Below, in pieces: positions 50,733 through 61,860 of a DNA stretch of 64,000 nucleotides (its first letter is position 1; each line of letters begins with the position of its first letter). Made by a program: the position numbers and the translations under genes. The notes below the pieces were generated by a model. It did no database searches and was not told the origin of the DNA. It worked only from the letters and a program-made list of their open reading frames with translations. The stretch is from positions 5,675,321 to 5,739,320 of the forward strand of contig JAKJHU010000033.1 in assembly GCA_022316685.1 (NCBI GenBank), given 5' to 3'. The stretch comes from Progne subis subis (lineage: Eukaryota; Chordata; Aves; Passeriformes; Hirundinidae).

Positions 50733-50738
50733 AATAAA
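50733..50738 (+). terminator. Candidate NHLRC2 polyadenylation signal
   Basis: The first AATAAA after the stop codon, about 1.1 kb downstream, in GCAAATAAAATTCC. GT-rich sequence follows around 50765-50790. The intervening 49607-50732 is then 3' UTR. Later AATAAA copies (for example 52698) could serve longer forms. Confidence 0.5.
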
Positions 50739-51600
50739 ATTCCCTCTATTTGCCATAATAAGTAGGGGCCGGGTGATAGTGGAGGTGCAAGTTTATTACT
50801 TGAACTGGAAGAGTTTCCATCATGCTTAAGTGCTAATTGGGTTAGGCCCTGTGCTCTGGTCATGATGATCAGTTCTGAAGATTATTTTGTTTTAAGTTGA
50901 GAGATAGTATTATCACACATATTCTAAAGTGCAGTAGTGAAAGAATTTTTTTATAGTCTTTCCTAAAACAATTACTCCTGATGCCTGTCAGTAAATCCCC
51001 ACTATCAGTTGTTGCTTTTTCTGACTTAAAGGCTGACTGAAATGTTGGTCATGAACCCAAGCGGCTTTTGTTTAAGGGAACCATGTGGACTGGTGTGGTT
51101 CTTCCTTCCATTGAAATGCCAGTCTATCTGAGAGTTCTTTGTGGCACTAGAAATGTGGTTGTTATCTCACCTGTCAGCAAAGCAAGGGCTGAAATGTTAT
51201 TTTTCTTAACATCTGGCTTTTAAGCAACTTTTCTAATTCACTCTTTCAACTCCTTTGGGTAAGCCTCTCAGTTCTCACATGCCACTTTGAAGAATGAAAA
51301 AGCTTTCCTACTTTGTTCACAGGTGACAAATGCTGTTGGAAGGATGAAGATAAACTGATTTGGGCATTCATTGTTTTTTACAATTTAGTAAAACTCAGTC
51401 TTTCACAATTTTTTGTTTATCTCTTTGTCTTTGGATAGTAGCCAGGAAACCTTCAATCAGCTTGTAGATAGCCTGCAGATTTTCTGTTGCTCTCTGGAAA
51501 GAGCAAGCATTAGGTTCAGAAGTACAAAATAACAAACCAAATGGTCACAATTACCTTGAACATGTAAAAAACCAGATGGATCTTTTGTCTCTTTTTGTCC

Positions 51601-51960
51601 CATCATAGAATGGTTTGGGTTGGAAGGGAGAGACCATCTTAGAGACCATCCAACCCCTGCCATGGACAGGGACACCTTCCACTAGAGCAGATTACTGAGC
51701 TGCACCCAGCCTGATTGTGGACACTTTCAGGGTCTGGCATTCCCCAACTTCTCTGGGCAGCCTGTGCCAGTGTCTGCCCATCCTCACAGTAAATAATTTC
51801 TTCCCAATATCCAATCTAAATCTGCCTTCTTTCTGCTTAAAGCCATTCCCCCAGTCCTATCCCTACATGCCCTTGTCAAGTCTGTCCAGCTCCTGTAGCT
51901 CCTTCAGGTGCTGGGAGGTGCTCGAAGGTCTCTCCAGTCTTCTCCAAGCTGAACAACCCC
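51601..51960 (-). mobile_element. CR1 LINE 3' fragment
   Basis: About 360 bases in reverse orientation: ATCATAGAATGGTTTGGGTT, CCAACCCCTGCCATGGACAG, CCTCACAGTAAATAATTTCT, and CTTCTCCAAGCTGAACAACC. It lies just downstream of NHLRC2 and may be inside a long 3' UTR form. The moderate divergence suggests an old insertion. Confidence 0.9.
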
Positions 51961-52549
51961 AATTAAAATTTTCAGCTAGAATGTCATTATATTTTTCTAT
52001 TTCAGTTGGATCTGGTCATGCTTGTATTCCGATATTTAAAAGAAAAAAAATCACAAATCTGTTTTTTTATTGACGCTTTCAATTAATGTATTGCTGTAGG
52101 AGAAAGACTGTATTCCTCACTTTATTTAACTATAGTATATAATGTTTAATTGCAATATTGTAGTTATATTCTCATTCTAAGTGTTCTCTCCTTGCTCAGT
52201 CTCTGTGTTCACTGATTGGCCTTTAATCCTATAGTCTAACATAAAGTTTTATTTGTCCAAGGGATAAGGATGCACATTCCCAGAGTCACTATTTCTGTTT
52301 CACTTGTAGTGTACAGGTATTCAAATGTTCTGTGATTAGAAAAACACAAATTTTTTTAGAGCTTATGATATTTAGGGATTCTATTTCCATTTCTTCCTCC
52401 AGGGTTTACAAGCTGCTCTTAGTAAAGCAACAAGTGCCATAAATTCCACCAGACAGGCAAACTGAATAGCATGTACAAGCTACAAGAAATTCAAGTACCA
52501 GAAAGTATCTTCCAAATAGGATGCAGAAAAATAGGAAATGTTACTATTC

Positions 52550-52552
<3 letters not shown>

Positions 52553-52581
<29 letters not shown>
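52553..52581. repeat. Poly(A) run
   Basis: 29 consecutive A bases downstream of NHLRC2. It could be the tail of an old retroposed sequence on the plus strand, but no parent gene or target-site duplication was recognised. Confidence 0.8.
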
Positions 52582-52584
<3 letters not shown>

Positions 52585-55500
52585 GATATATTAATGGCTG
52601 CTACCTCTTTGTATGGGAAGTAAGTTTTTTGATGTTCCCTGATTTAAAAAATCTAAGCAGATTGGAATGGCTCAGCACTCCCAGATTTGTGTCTCACAAT
52701 AAAATTTTGTATTTCAGGGCCTTTTCCAAACATGACTTTTTACTGGCTTCTACAGGTTTTGCAGCAGACCTTAATAAAGCATTAAAAGACTATAGCAAGT
52801 CTCTAAAGAGAATTGGTCATGGTTGATTTGTATAATGGAAACAAGTTCAGTGGCATTTTAAGTTTTTAGTTGTGGTGTTTGCATTTCTGGGACAGCTTTT
52901 GGTTTTAAATTGATGTATTATTAGTTCCATGAGATGTTTTTAGTAATTTTATTCAACTGCATTATAATATTTTTTATTAGGCTAGAAAAAAGAGAATGTG
53001 TTTTCAAAGAGGGAGGATAATTTGTTTTAATAGCTCTTTCATGTTGTTTGAATTCAGTAATATCTTTCTGTAGTTTGCTCCCTTCTGTTAAAGGAAGGGT
53101 AGGGATGATGACTGTGTAAACCTGTTGATGGGCACATATTTTATGCATATATTTTTAGTTGATTTCCTTTTGTGTTAGATTCCTTGCATCATTTTTAGCT
53201 TTTCTGTTGGATGCAGTTCTTCACAGTTTGTGTTTGCCCTCTCATATCTTCCACCTGTAGAGCACTATAATGTTTGTATAATGCTGTGGTAGTGTGGTAC
53301 CAAGCAAGGACAGACCAGGCGAGTAATACATGAGGAAGTAGTTTTATAGCATCAGGTAAATGCCTTATCTGCTTATCCTGACAAAAGGTGCATATGGCTT
53401 CCAGTATACTGTATATATTCTTAATGCACTGATTTTATTTCAGTAGGAAAATATTGTAGCTGAAACCATGGGTAAAATTGTTTTGTTGAGAGAACATCAA
53501 GAAAAATATATTTCTTACCTCTTGCTCAGAGGAGGGGTATGATGAAAACTGAAGAAACTTTCCTTCTTATGTAGGGCCATGTCCTTTTGTTCCTTTAATT
53601 ATTGACTATTTATTTTAGCAAAGATAGAGGCATTATTGACTACAAATTGTCTTGAATTTCTGATTCCTAACAAGGTTTTCTACTTACATGGAAGCTTTAA
53701 ATGTCTGACTTTGTAGAGTTATGAGTGACAGATCTTGTTGTAAATGGTTTTAATTTAGCAGACAATAGCAGAGATTTCTGTATATTCTTAAGATCAGTAA
53801 TCTTTTAAAATCACTGGTATTCATTGACTTACCTCAAAGACACGTTGAGGCTACACTCTCACACAAGTGTGAACTCAAAATTAAGTTTTCTTTCTTGCAG
53901 AATGTGTGAGATGTGCTGTGACACATTGTGTTCTCCAGGCTGCAGTTGTGCTACCTAAGGAGAATTTTCCACACACAGCAGCTCATCAGTCACCCCAGTA
54001 ATTCTCCACTGAAATCTTCCAGGTCACTTGCTTATATAATCAACTAATATTACTGATTTATGTTAGCAAACATTTAATACTCAGAATTTATCGTTACAAT
54101 TTTCATTGAAGTTGGTTTGTCAGGGATTAGAGGAGTTTCTCTGTCCCAAGCAAACAAAGTATGGGAATGGTGACAAGTAACTGGAGATAATGTTTGTAAA
54201 TGAGAGACCTCGTTATTTTTTAATTAAATCACAACATCTTGTGATTTAATGTTTTTAAACATATAAAATCAATGTTTTTGCATTCAACAAGAGATCGTTA
54301 ATTTAGAAACAATATTCTAATAGTCTACAATATTCTAATATTTTACATTCCATTATGTTCATGTAACCAAATTTGAGTACTGTCTTCCATTAGAAGCAGC
54401 TGATCTGTATTTTATAGTTTTTGAACTCTAATAGATAGTCACTGCTCTCATTTAGGATTTGGATTCATTCCTGTTCAGGACTCATCACACCTATGATTGA
54501 GTCTCCAAATTTATCTTCATTTCTTTGTCACACAGTTATAGGGGGTTTTGGTTAGGTTTTGGATCTGCCCTTTCCTGCTGTAGTTTCCACAGTGAAATGC
54601 AGCCCATATCTCATTACTGTGGAGGGATCCAAGTAGGAAGGATAATTCCCTCCACCAGCTCCTTGCCCCTCCCCTGCTTCAGGGATGGGGATGTAAACAG
54701 CAAGTAATGCTAGATAACATTAGAACAAGATGATGTCCTCAGGTCAGCTTAATCAAGCTTTGCACTGATGAAGCTACTGTCACAAGTTTTACCTTTACCT
54801 CTGGCCCTGTCCACTGAGGTCTTGAAGTTGTTTGTAGCTGTCCCAGGGTATTCCATCAAACTTGAGCAGGGATTCTGATGGCTCTTGGTTTCAGGAAACT
54901 TCGATGCTAGAGATTAAATACTTTAGCTATTACGTAATTTGCTGTCTTGTTGCAGGTTGTTTAATTATTGTCAGGTAATGCACTCCTGCTGCAGATGAGA
55001 AGCTGGAAGCCTTGGCTGTGAGTTGAGGAATGTGTGTGTAGCTATAATTAAATATTGCTTAGTTTACCTCTTTGGTGGTCCATTACTTTCAAGCGTACCA
55101 GGGAACTCTGTCCAATTGCAGGCTCTAGGGCTAAGCAAAAGAATTGCAAGTATTCTTTAAGTCTTGCCTAGTTCCTTTGAAACACTGACAATTTTGAGCT
55201 TAAGAAATCCTGTTTAAAGAAAACCTGTTCATACATCTGCCTTAACTTAATGCTCTGTACTCAGCATGCCTCAGAAGAGAGATATTCCGCACTATATTCT
55301 TTCCCATTTTGACTAAGGATTGAGAAATTCAACCCATCTGGTCATTGTCAGACTTCATAGAAAGCAAAACAGCAATTCCCGAATTAATTTTACATCCATT
55401 AAAAAAAACCAAAAAACATAAGAGCCCATTTTCCAAGCTTTTGGTTAAACTGAAATACCAGGTTTGAACCATATATTCAAGGAATCTGTCCTGAGAATTG

Positions 55501-58500
55501 CTTGAATCAGATTTCCAAATCTGGTTTTTAAAAATTAATTGATAGTGAGGTGGAGAAACAAATTGCTAATGTTTTATCTCTTGAATATTTAACTTCAGAA
55601 GTGTCCCATTTTCACTTTCAAAATAGCATTAGAAAAACTAAAACATTCTCTTCTCTGTTGTTACCATTAATGTAGCATTAATCATTGTCTCTTTAAACCT
55701 GTGATGGATCGATGAAATTTTGTAAGAAAATCAATAAAGAAAAAGAAGGTAGTTGTTAAACAGTGACTGGGTGAAATCCAGGTGTTCCAAGATTAGTGGC
55801 AAATGTCTTTAGGGCCAAGAGTTTGGCCCAAGGTGACAGAAATTTTGTGTTTTTATTACATCTTGATTCCTGAAGGAAAAAATCAGTGCCTTTTGTAACA
55901 ATACTTGAAAGTGTTTCTTTACAGAAATACTGGAGTACTGATTGAAGTAAGGTTCCTTCATAAGGACTTTCATGGTTTGCAAGCTTCAGAGGGATTTAAT
56001 TCTACTAATTCTGAAACTGTGAAGAGTTTTCCTTCTCTGTCATGTTACTGAATTAATTTGAAATTAAGGTGCTTATTTGTCAAACTCCTTTTCTTACAAA
56101 ACCCTTCAAAACACAGTTGTTTCTCCATCTTGCGAGCTTGCTTCTGAAACTATTGTTACCTCTTTTGTACACTCTAGAACAAACATAGCAGGGAGACTTC
56201 AAACAGCTTGCTGAAATTTGGGGTTGAGTGAGATGGAAAGCAAAACATGCACTGATCTAAAGAGGCAAAGGTGATGCCTCTTGGTATTTGAGGGGTGGAG
56301 GGTTGGTCTTTGGTTTGGAGTTGTTTTCATCTGTTCTACAGATCAGCAAAGATGCTTTACACAGCAGAAGATTGTGTGTAGGGGCAGCCAAGAAGGGTCA
56401 GGTTATCTCACTGTGAAAACATGTGACTTCATTTAGGATCTGCTGCTGGGATATCTGAAAACCCCAGCAGTATAATGCTAGTGAGGAAGTTCGCATTTGA
56501 GCACTTAACACCTTAATAAATGTCTCCAGGTGGTTTAAGGGGAAAGATAGGAATTTCATTTTCTTCCATGAGAATTTCAGTGTTGCTTTGTAGGCATTGG
56601 AAAATTTTGTCTGTTCTTTGAGACACTAAACCTATATTTCTCCATTACATTAGATGCAAAGCCTTTCACATACCTGATTATTTTAAAAATGTGGTTTACA
56701 TTTGTTGTTACAAAATATGAGAAGAATTAAAATGAAAGCACTTCATCTGCAGCTGATCTGGGTCATGTAAACTCTTCACAGTGTTGCCTAACAGTGTTCT
56801 TAACAATATTCATAGATGATGATCCTTTTTTAAATAAAGGGTAAATGTCCTGTAATATTATGAGAACAAATAAATACACTGTAGAAGAAATGTCAGCCTT
56901 GGCTATCAAACTAACAGATAAACAGTGATTAAAGAATGTACGCTTTCTCCTGTGCAGCCTCTTTCTCCTTGTAAAGCTTTTTCATGGAAAAATAAACATT
57001 AAAAAATTTTATGTTTTCTTTCAAGGCTGGCTTTTTCTGTCAATCCTTGTGCGAACACAGATCTAGAAGTTATGAAATATGTCTGCTGTGAGGGGTTGCA
57101 GCTTGAATGAAAGGCTTTCATTAAGAAGTACTGTTTGTTTCCCACTCCCTTTGCCACCGGCTCTGCAGCCGTGGGTGTCAGTCAGCCCTTCAGCGACCGA
57201 GGGTCTGTAAAACAGCGTGAGTCGTGAGGACTCCCCCCTCCAGGGCTCTGGGAACAAGAGACCTGCTTTTATTTTCATTTCTGCACGTAAGAGGCATTAG
57301 AAATGGTGCATTGCATGAGTCACAGGCTGTGATTGTGTCCTTCAGTTTATTGCAGAGATCCCAGAGCAAATTTAGCTACTGGAAGAGATGCCTCTGCATG
57401 GAGCTCCACTTGAAGCAATGTTTGTTACTGTGGTTAGGCTGTGCCGCACTTTGCAGCATGTGGGTGCCTGTTTAATTACAATTATGGTTGATCTGTATGG
57501 TTTTTTACATTTATAAGCTTTATGTTTTTTTAATAATTGTTTTACTCAGATAACAGTTTTGCAGCTTTGACCAAGAACCTGTGGGTACAGGGCAATAATG
57601 CAGGCTCTCATGTGCTCCAGTACAAGTGGAGATGGACACCAGCATGCCTACAGAGATGACCTCTTATTTGTGCTGCTCACCGTGTGTTTATTGATACAGT
57701 GATTTCTCATTACTGAAAGCATTGTGTAACAAAAATTCTGTAATATCTACTTGTAGCTCAGCCTCATAAATTGTAGTGTAACTGTGTTGAATTTCTGTCA
57801 TTCCCACCACCCCACTAAAGATTGTTCCTCGTGTTTATTCATCTATTCAAATATTTGAAATATTTATACACACTACTTATAAAATTCAGCTTTCTTTGAT
57901 TTTCATGCAGATGCAGTATATTCAGCTTAGCCTGATGCAGTAAATCCAGATTTGACAAACATTCAAATTGGATTGAGATTTCTGTTTTACTAAAAAGTTC
58001 ATCAGAAGCTTCTGCCAAGCTAAACTCAGCTGGTTTAGGTCAGGTCACAAAATCTCTCAGCATCTTAGTGAGCATTTGCCACAGATCACAAAGCTGAACC
58101 TTGACTGGCTTCCAGTCGTCATCTCTGAAATGACACCTTCACCCCCAACTTCTAAGTGTTCTTAAAACAGAAATCCTGTGTGAACACGGACCTGTACATT
58201 CGACATGCAAACAAGTCTATGATGTTTTCATTTCTAATGGCATTTGTGGGGCTGAGCTGGGCTGGTGCATTTTGCCAGAACCCCGGGAGGCACCGCTGGG
58301 TGCAGATTTCTGTGGTCACAAAGTCACTGCTCTAGGAAACTATTAATTAGCTTGTTTCTAAAGGCAAGGGAAAGGAGCCTTTCATGTTAAAATCACTAAC
58401 GGGGCCAAGATATTTTCTTGTTATTGCACGGGATTCTGCAATCTCCTGCCAAGAGCAATTTACCCGGAGATTGGGTAAATGGGGCTTTAAGCAGCTCCTC

Positions 58501-60778
58501 TCCCTGCCCTGTCCTTCCCATCTGAAGCAGTTTCCTGTGGCTGTTCAAACTCATGACTCTGCTGCCTCATCTGAATTTTATCTTTTCTGCCTGTCACCCT
58601 GGTATTGTGTGCACACAATCCCACCAGAACTGAAAACAATACCTGCTGGCTATTTTAGATGCCAGCGCGGGTAGCAAAGTTCCACCCTTGCTTTAACAGG
58701 GCTTTCTAGAGTGGGTTTGTGCTCCTTTACCCTCTGCTTTAAGCACAGAAATCAAAGCAGAGGTGAGGATTTCAGCCTTGGTATGTAAGGGAGTAGCTTT
58801 CTAAAGTGTTGCTACAGCAGCACATACTGTTTCTTTTTTTGGAAAAGCATTAGCAAGTTATAACCCATAGTTAAATCTCTCCATAATTTTACTATCTCAG
58901 ACATTCCCTTAAGCAGATTATATGGGAATGCTAGTGCTCAGAGCTCCTAGCTCAGGCTATAAATTCTGGGTGTATTTTCCAAACCCTGAACAAAGCTGTA
59001 ATATCAAGGAGTAGTTAGATATTAATGAAGATGTTGTTTCACTAAAACCATTTAGTCAAATTTACCCTTGTGCTGCATAACTTTTGAAATCCATTCACCA
59101 TGGAACTGTGATGTTATTTTTTAAGTTATCATTGCAATTACTATCCTTGAGCACTAAGTAGTTGTTCTAAAACTGTCTTTATTTTCTAACAAGGCAGCAC
59201 ATCAGGTTTAATATCTACTTTAAACAGCAGGGCTTGGGCGAGTACATCGCTTCCGTAGTGAAGTGAACCCCATCTGAGATGACAGCACACAAAGTGTGAG
59301 GTGTTTTAATCAGAGCAAAGCAGAGTCAGCAGTTCAATGATGTTTTTATTGATATAATGATTTATCATTGATGAAAGCACTGATGTGTGTCAGCAGCAAG
59401 CGTAAGCAGTCATTTCCTCAAGGCCTGTGCGCCTTCCCTCCCCTTCCTTGTTCACATTGACACACTTGACTAAAGCTGTGATGTTTTCCATGTTATCTGG
59501 GGTTGATACTGAGACACGGAGATCACCAAGAATGAGAGATGTAACCACTTTTTCAGAATCTGAATACATTCAGCAAGTGGAACCACAGGAGAAAATATAA
59601 CATTGAAATGCACCAAGCAGTGCATAGGTGCATCAGTGCCTAAGTGGCAGTTCAATCCAAAGGAAATTTGCTGGGGGCTACTGAGAAACCCATCATTTAA
59701 ATTTTTCTTTCCTTTATGCAGTTGAGTGAAGAAGATGGATTTAATTTGCATTTTCGCCATGCTCTTAGCAGTGGAAGTGCTATAAAGTGCTGTTGTTATC
59801 ATAGACTCAAATCAGACACGCATGTGGCAGAATTTCTGAGAGCTTATGAGGAAGATGCAGAGGGTGTAATGGAGTCTCTAGCAGACAGTGACAAAAATTT
59901 GCCTCACAAATTCACTGCTAAGTGTAAAATGAAATTTACTGAATCATAACTGGATTAGTTATGAATTTAAACTAGCAGGGGATTAAAATTCTTATTTACT
60001 TAAGGTTGCTGAACAGAACTATTCTCTTTAAAGGAAGCTTAGTTTACATGGAAGTACATAAAATAGAGAAGAAATACAGAACTTAGCCAAGATGAGTGAA
60101 ATAGGATGGATGGAATATTTTATATAGAAGTGCATATTTTTTCCAATATATTACAAACTTGCTGATTTTAAAAAAATACTTTTGTTAAAATGTTAGTGGA
60201 TGGAGGTCTCAACAGCTTTGAGACCCATTTCTGGTCTATGTGAGTTCATCACCTGTAATCACAAGATTGAATGTTTTTCTTACACACTTGGTACAGGGTC
60301 TTTCCTGCTTTCACATACAGTGGTGGCCTGATCACCCTGACACCCTCTGGCACTCTGCATATCACAGCTTTTTTCTTGACAGTATAAGAGAGACTACCTT
60401 GCTGCAGGCACCTGACAGCAGGCATGCTTCTGTTTTCCAAGAACAGCCTAGCTCAGCTGAACCTGTCAGTGACTGTATTCCACATTCTCCTAACCTGCAG
60501 AAAGCTTATGGACTACCTTGTACAGTGACAAGCAAGAAATTACCAGGATTTAATCCATGCTCAACTTCACACAGTCTCTCAGGAAAGTTGTATTTATAAT
60601 GAAAGTGCTCCCAGGAAGGAAATAACTTGCTGTTTGCAGAAAATCCCAACAAGTTTACCTAGAAAACTTGAATGTTTGGAACTTGTTTGCAGTCAAGTAA
60701 AGAAATTTTCAGATGGAAGAATCAAGTTATCCCAAAGCAATTCTGACTTGCCACCTTGACAGTGTGCAATGATACATC

Positions 60779-60870
60779 CTGGTGGAAGGTGTCCCTGCCC
60801 ATAGTAGCGGGGCTGGAATGAGATAATCTTTAAAGTCTCTTCCGACCCAACTCATTCTATGATTCTATAA
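60779..60870 (+). mobile_element. CR1 LINE 3' end
   Basis: About 90 bases in forward orientation, reading GTGGAAGGTGTCCCTGCCC and ending with CATTCTATGATTCTATAATC, the short terminal repeat that marks CR1 3' ends. Strongly 5'-truncated, as most CR1 copies are. Confidence 0.88.
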
Positions 60871-61439
60871 TCCCATACTTTCGCTTGTTATTGTTGTTGG
60901 GGCTTTATTTGGGGTTTTTTGGTTTTGTCAGCTAAGGAAATTAGTGAGGAAAATCCAGTAGAATTATGTTCCAGCAGCACTTCAATAGCACATCTCAGCA
61001 TTAAAGCCTACTGAGTTCTCAGTTTGAGAAGAGTCTCAGTTCACTGGTAAGCTTGACCCTATGATATAAACCACACGAAGGCTGAACCCTCAGGTGGAAT
61101 TAATTTTTCTGCTTCTAAATGGGCAGTGGAGTTTATACATTTCTCTCAGGCAGCAAATAGATGCATTTATCCCTGCATTTATGTGCTCCCCTTGTTAATC
61201 TCTGCTGAGTTTTTTTTTAAATGACCATCACATGACCCTGTTCACTCTCCATTCATCTCTGTAATTAGTTCTCCCAAGGCTTGCAGCCCAGTAACCATCT
61301 GCTTGTAGCTCCTTTCTCTCGAAAGAAAAGCAATTTAGTTTCTCTAGTATTCAAAAAAAAAATTACTACTACCCTGTGCATCCCTTTCCCTTTTCTCTTT
61401 ACTCTCATGAGATGTGTTATTTGCAAGAGGTTCTACTTC

Positions 61440-61860
61440 GTCTATTTCACCTCTATACCACATCCCACTAATGTGGCTGTCTCCGTGCTGACCATTGAAA
61501 TTGCTCTCAGCAAGGTTTCTAATTATCCATTGCTAACTATCTTCAGTCTTCTTGGCCTGCCAGTTGCCTTCAATGTAAACAAACAGTCTTCTAGTTTTGA
61601 AATGTTCATTTTGTTTGCCTCTGTACTTCCCTTTATTCCAACTCTCTGCATACTTTGGACACTGCTCGTTCATCATGTCCTTGGATGAATAGTCCTCTTT
61701 CCCATCTCCAGATTTTGGTGGGAATTCCTGTGGACTGCTACCCTTCTTTCCCTGACCCCTTTTCACATTTTGTCTCTGGATGGTACAAAATTCCTCAACC
61801 ACCTCCTCTCCTGAGGAGTCATAGAGTCCTCCCTCTCTCCTCCAGAATGGTCTCTTTCTA
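61440..61860 (+). mobile_element. Probable ancient L2-like LINE relic
   Basis: A plus-strand frame includes LLTIFSLLGLPVAFNVN, which resembles a decayed form of the reverse-transcriptase core LLDLSAAFDTVDH seen in L2-type LINEs. The surrounding pyrimidine-rich text (for example TTGCTCTCAGCAAGGTTTCT) also resembles that region. The frame from 61281 to 61688 could be mistaken for a membrane protein. Similarity is judged by eye and the boundaries are rough. Confidence 0.4.

Noticed and set aside
51717..52073. A 118-codon plus-strand frame
   Set aside because: It reads antisense through a CR1 3' fragment and then runs into AT-rich DNA.
61281..61688. A 135-codon frame resembling a hydrophobic membrane protein
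   Set aside because: The hydrophobicity comes from pyrimidine-rich DNA, and part of it resembles a decayed L2-type reverse transcriptase.
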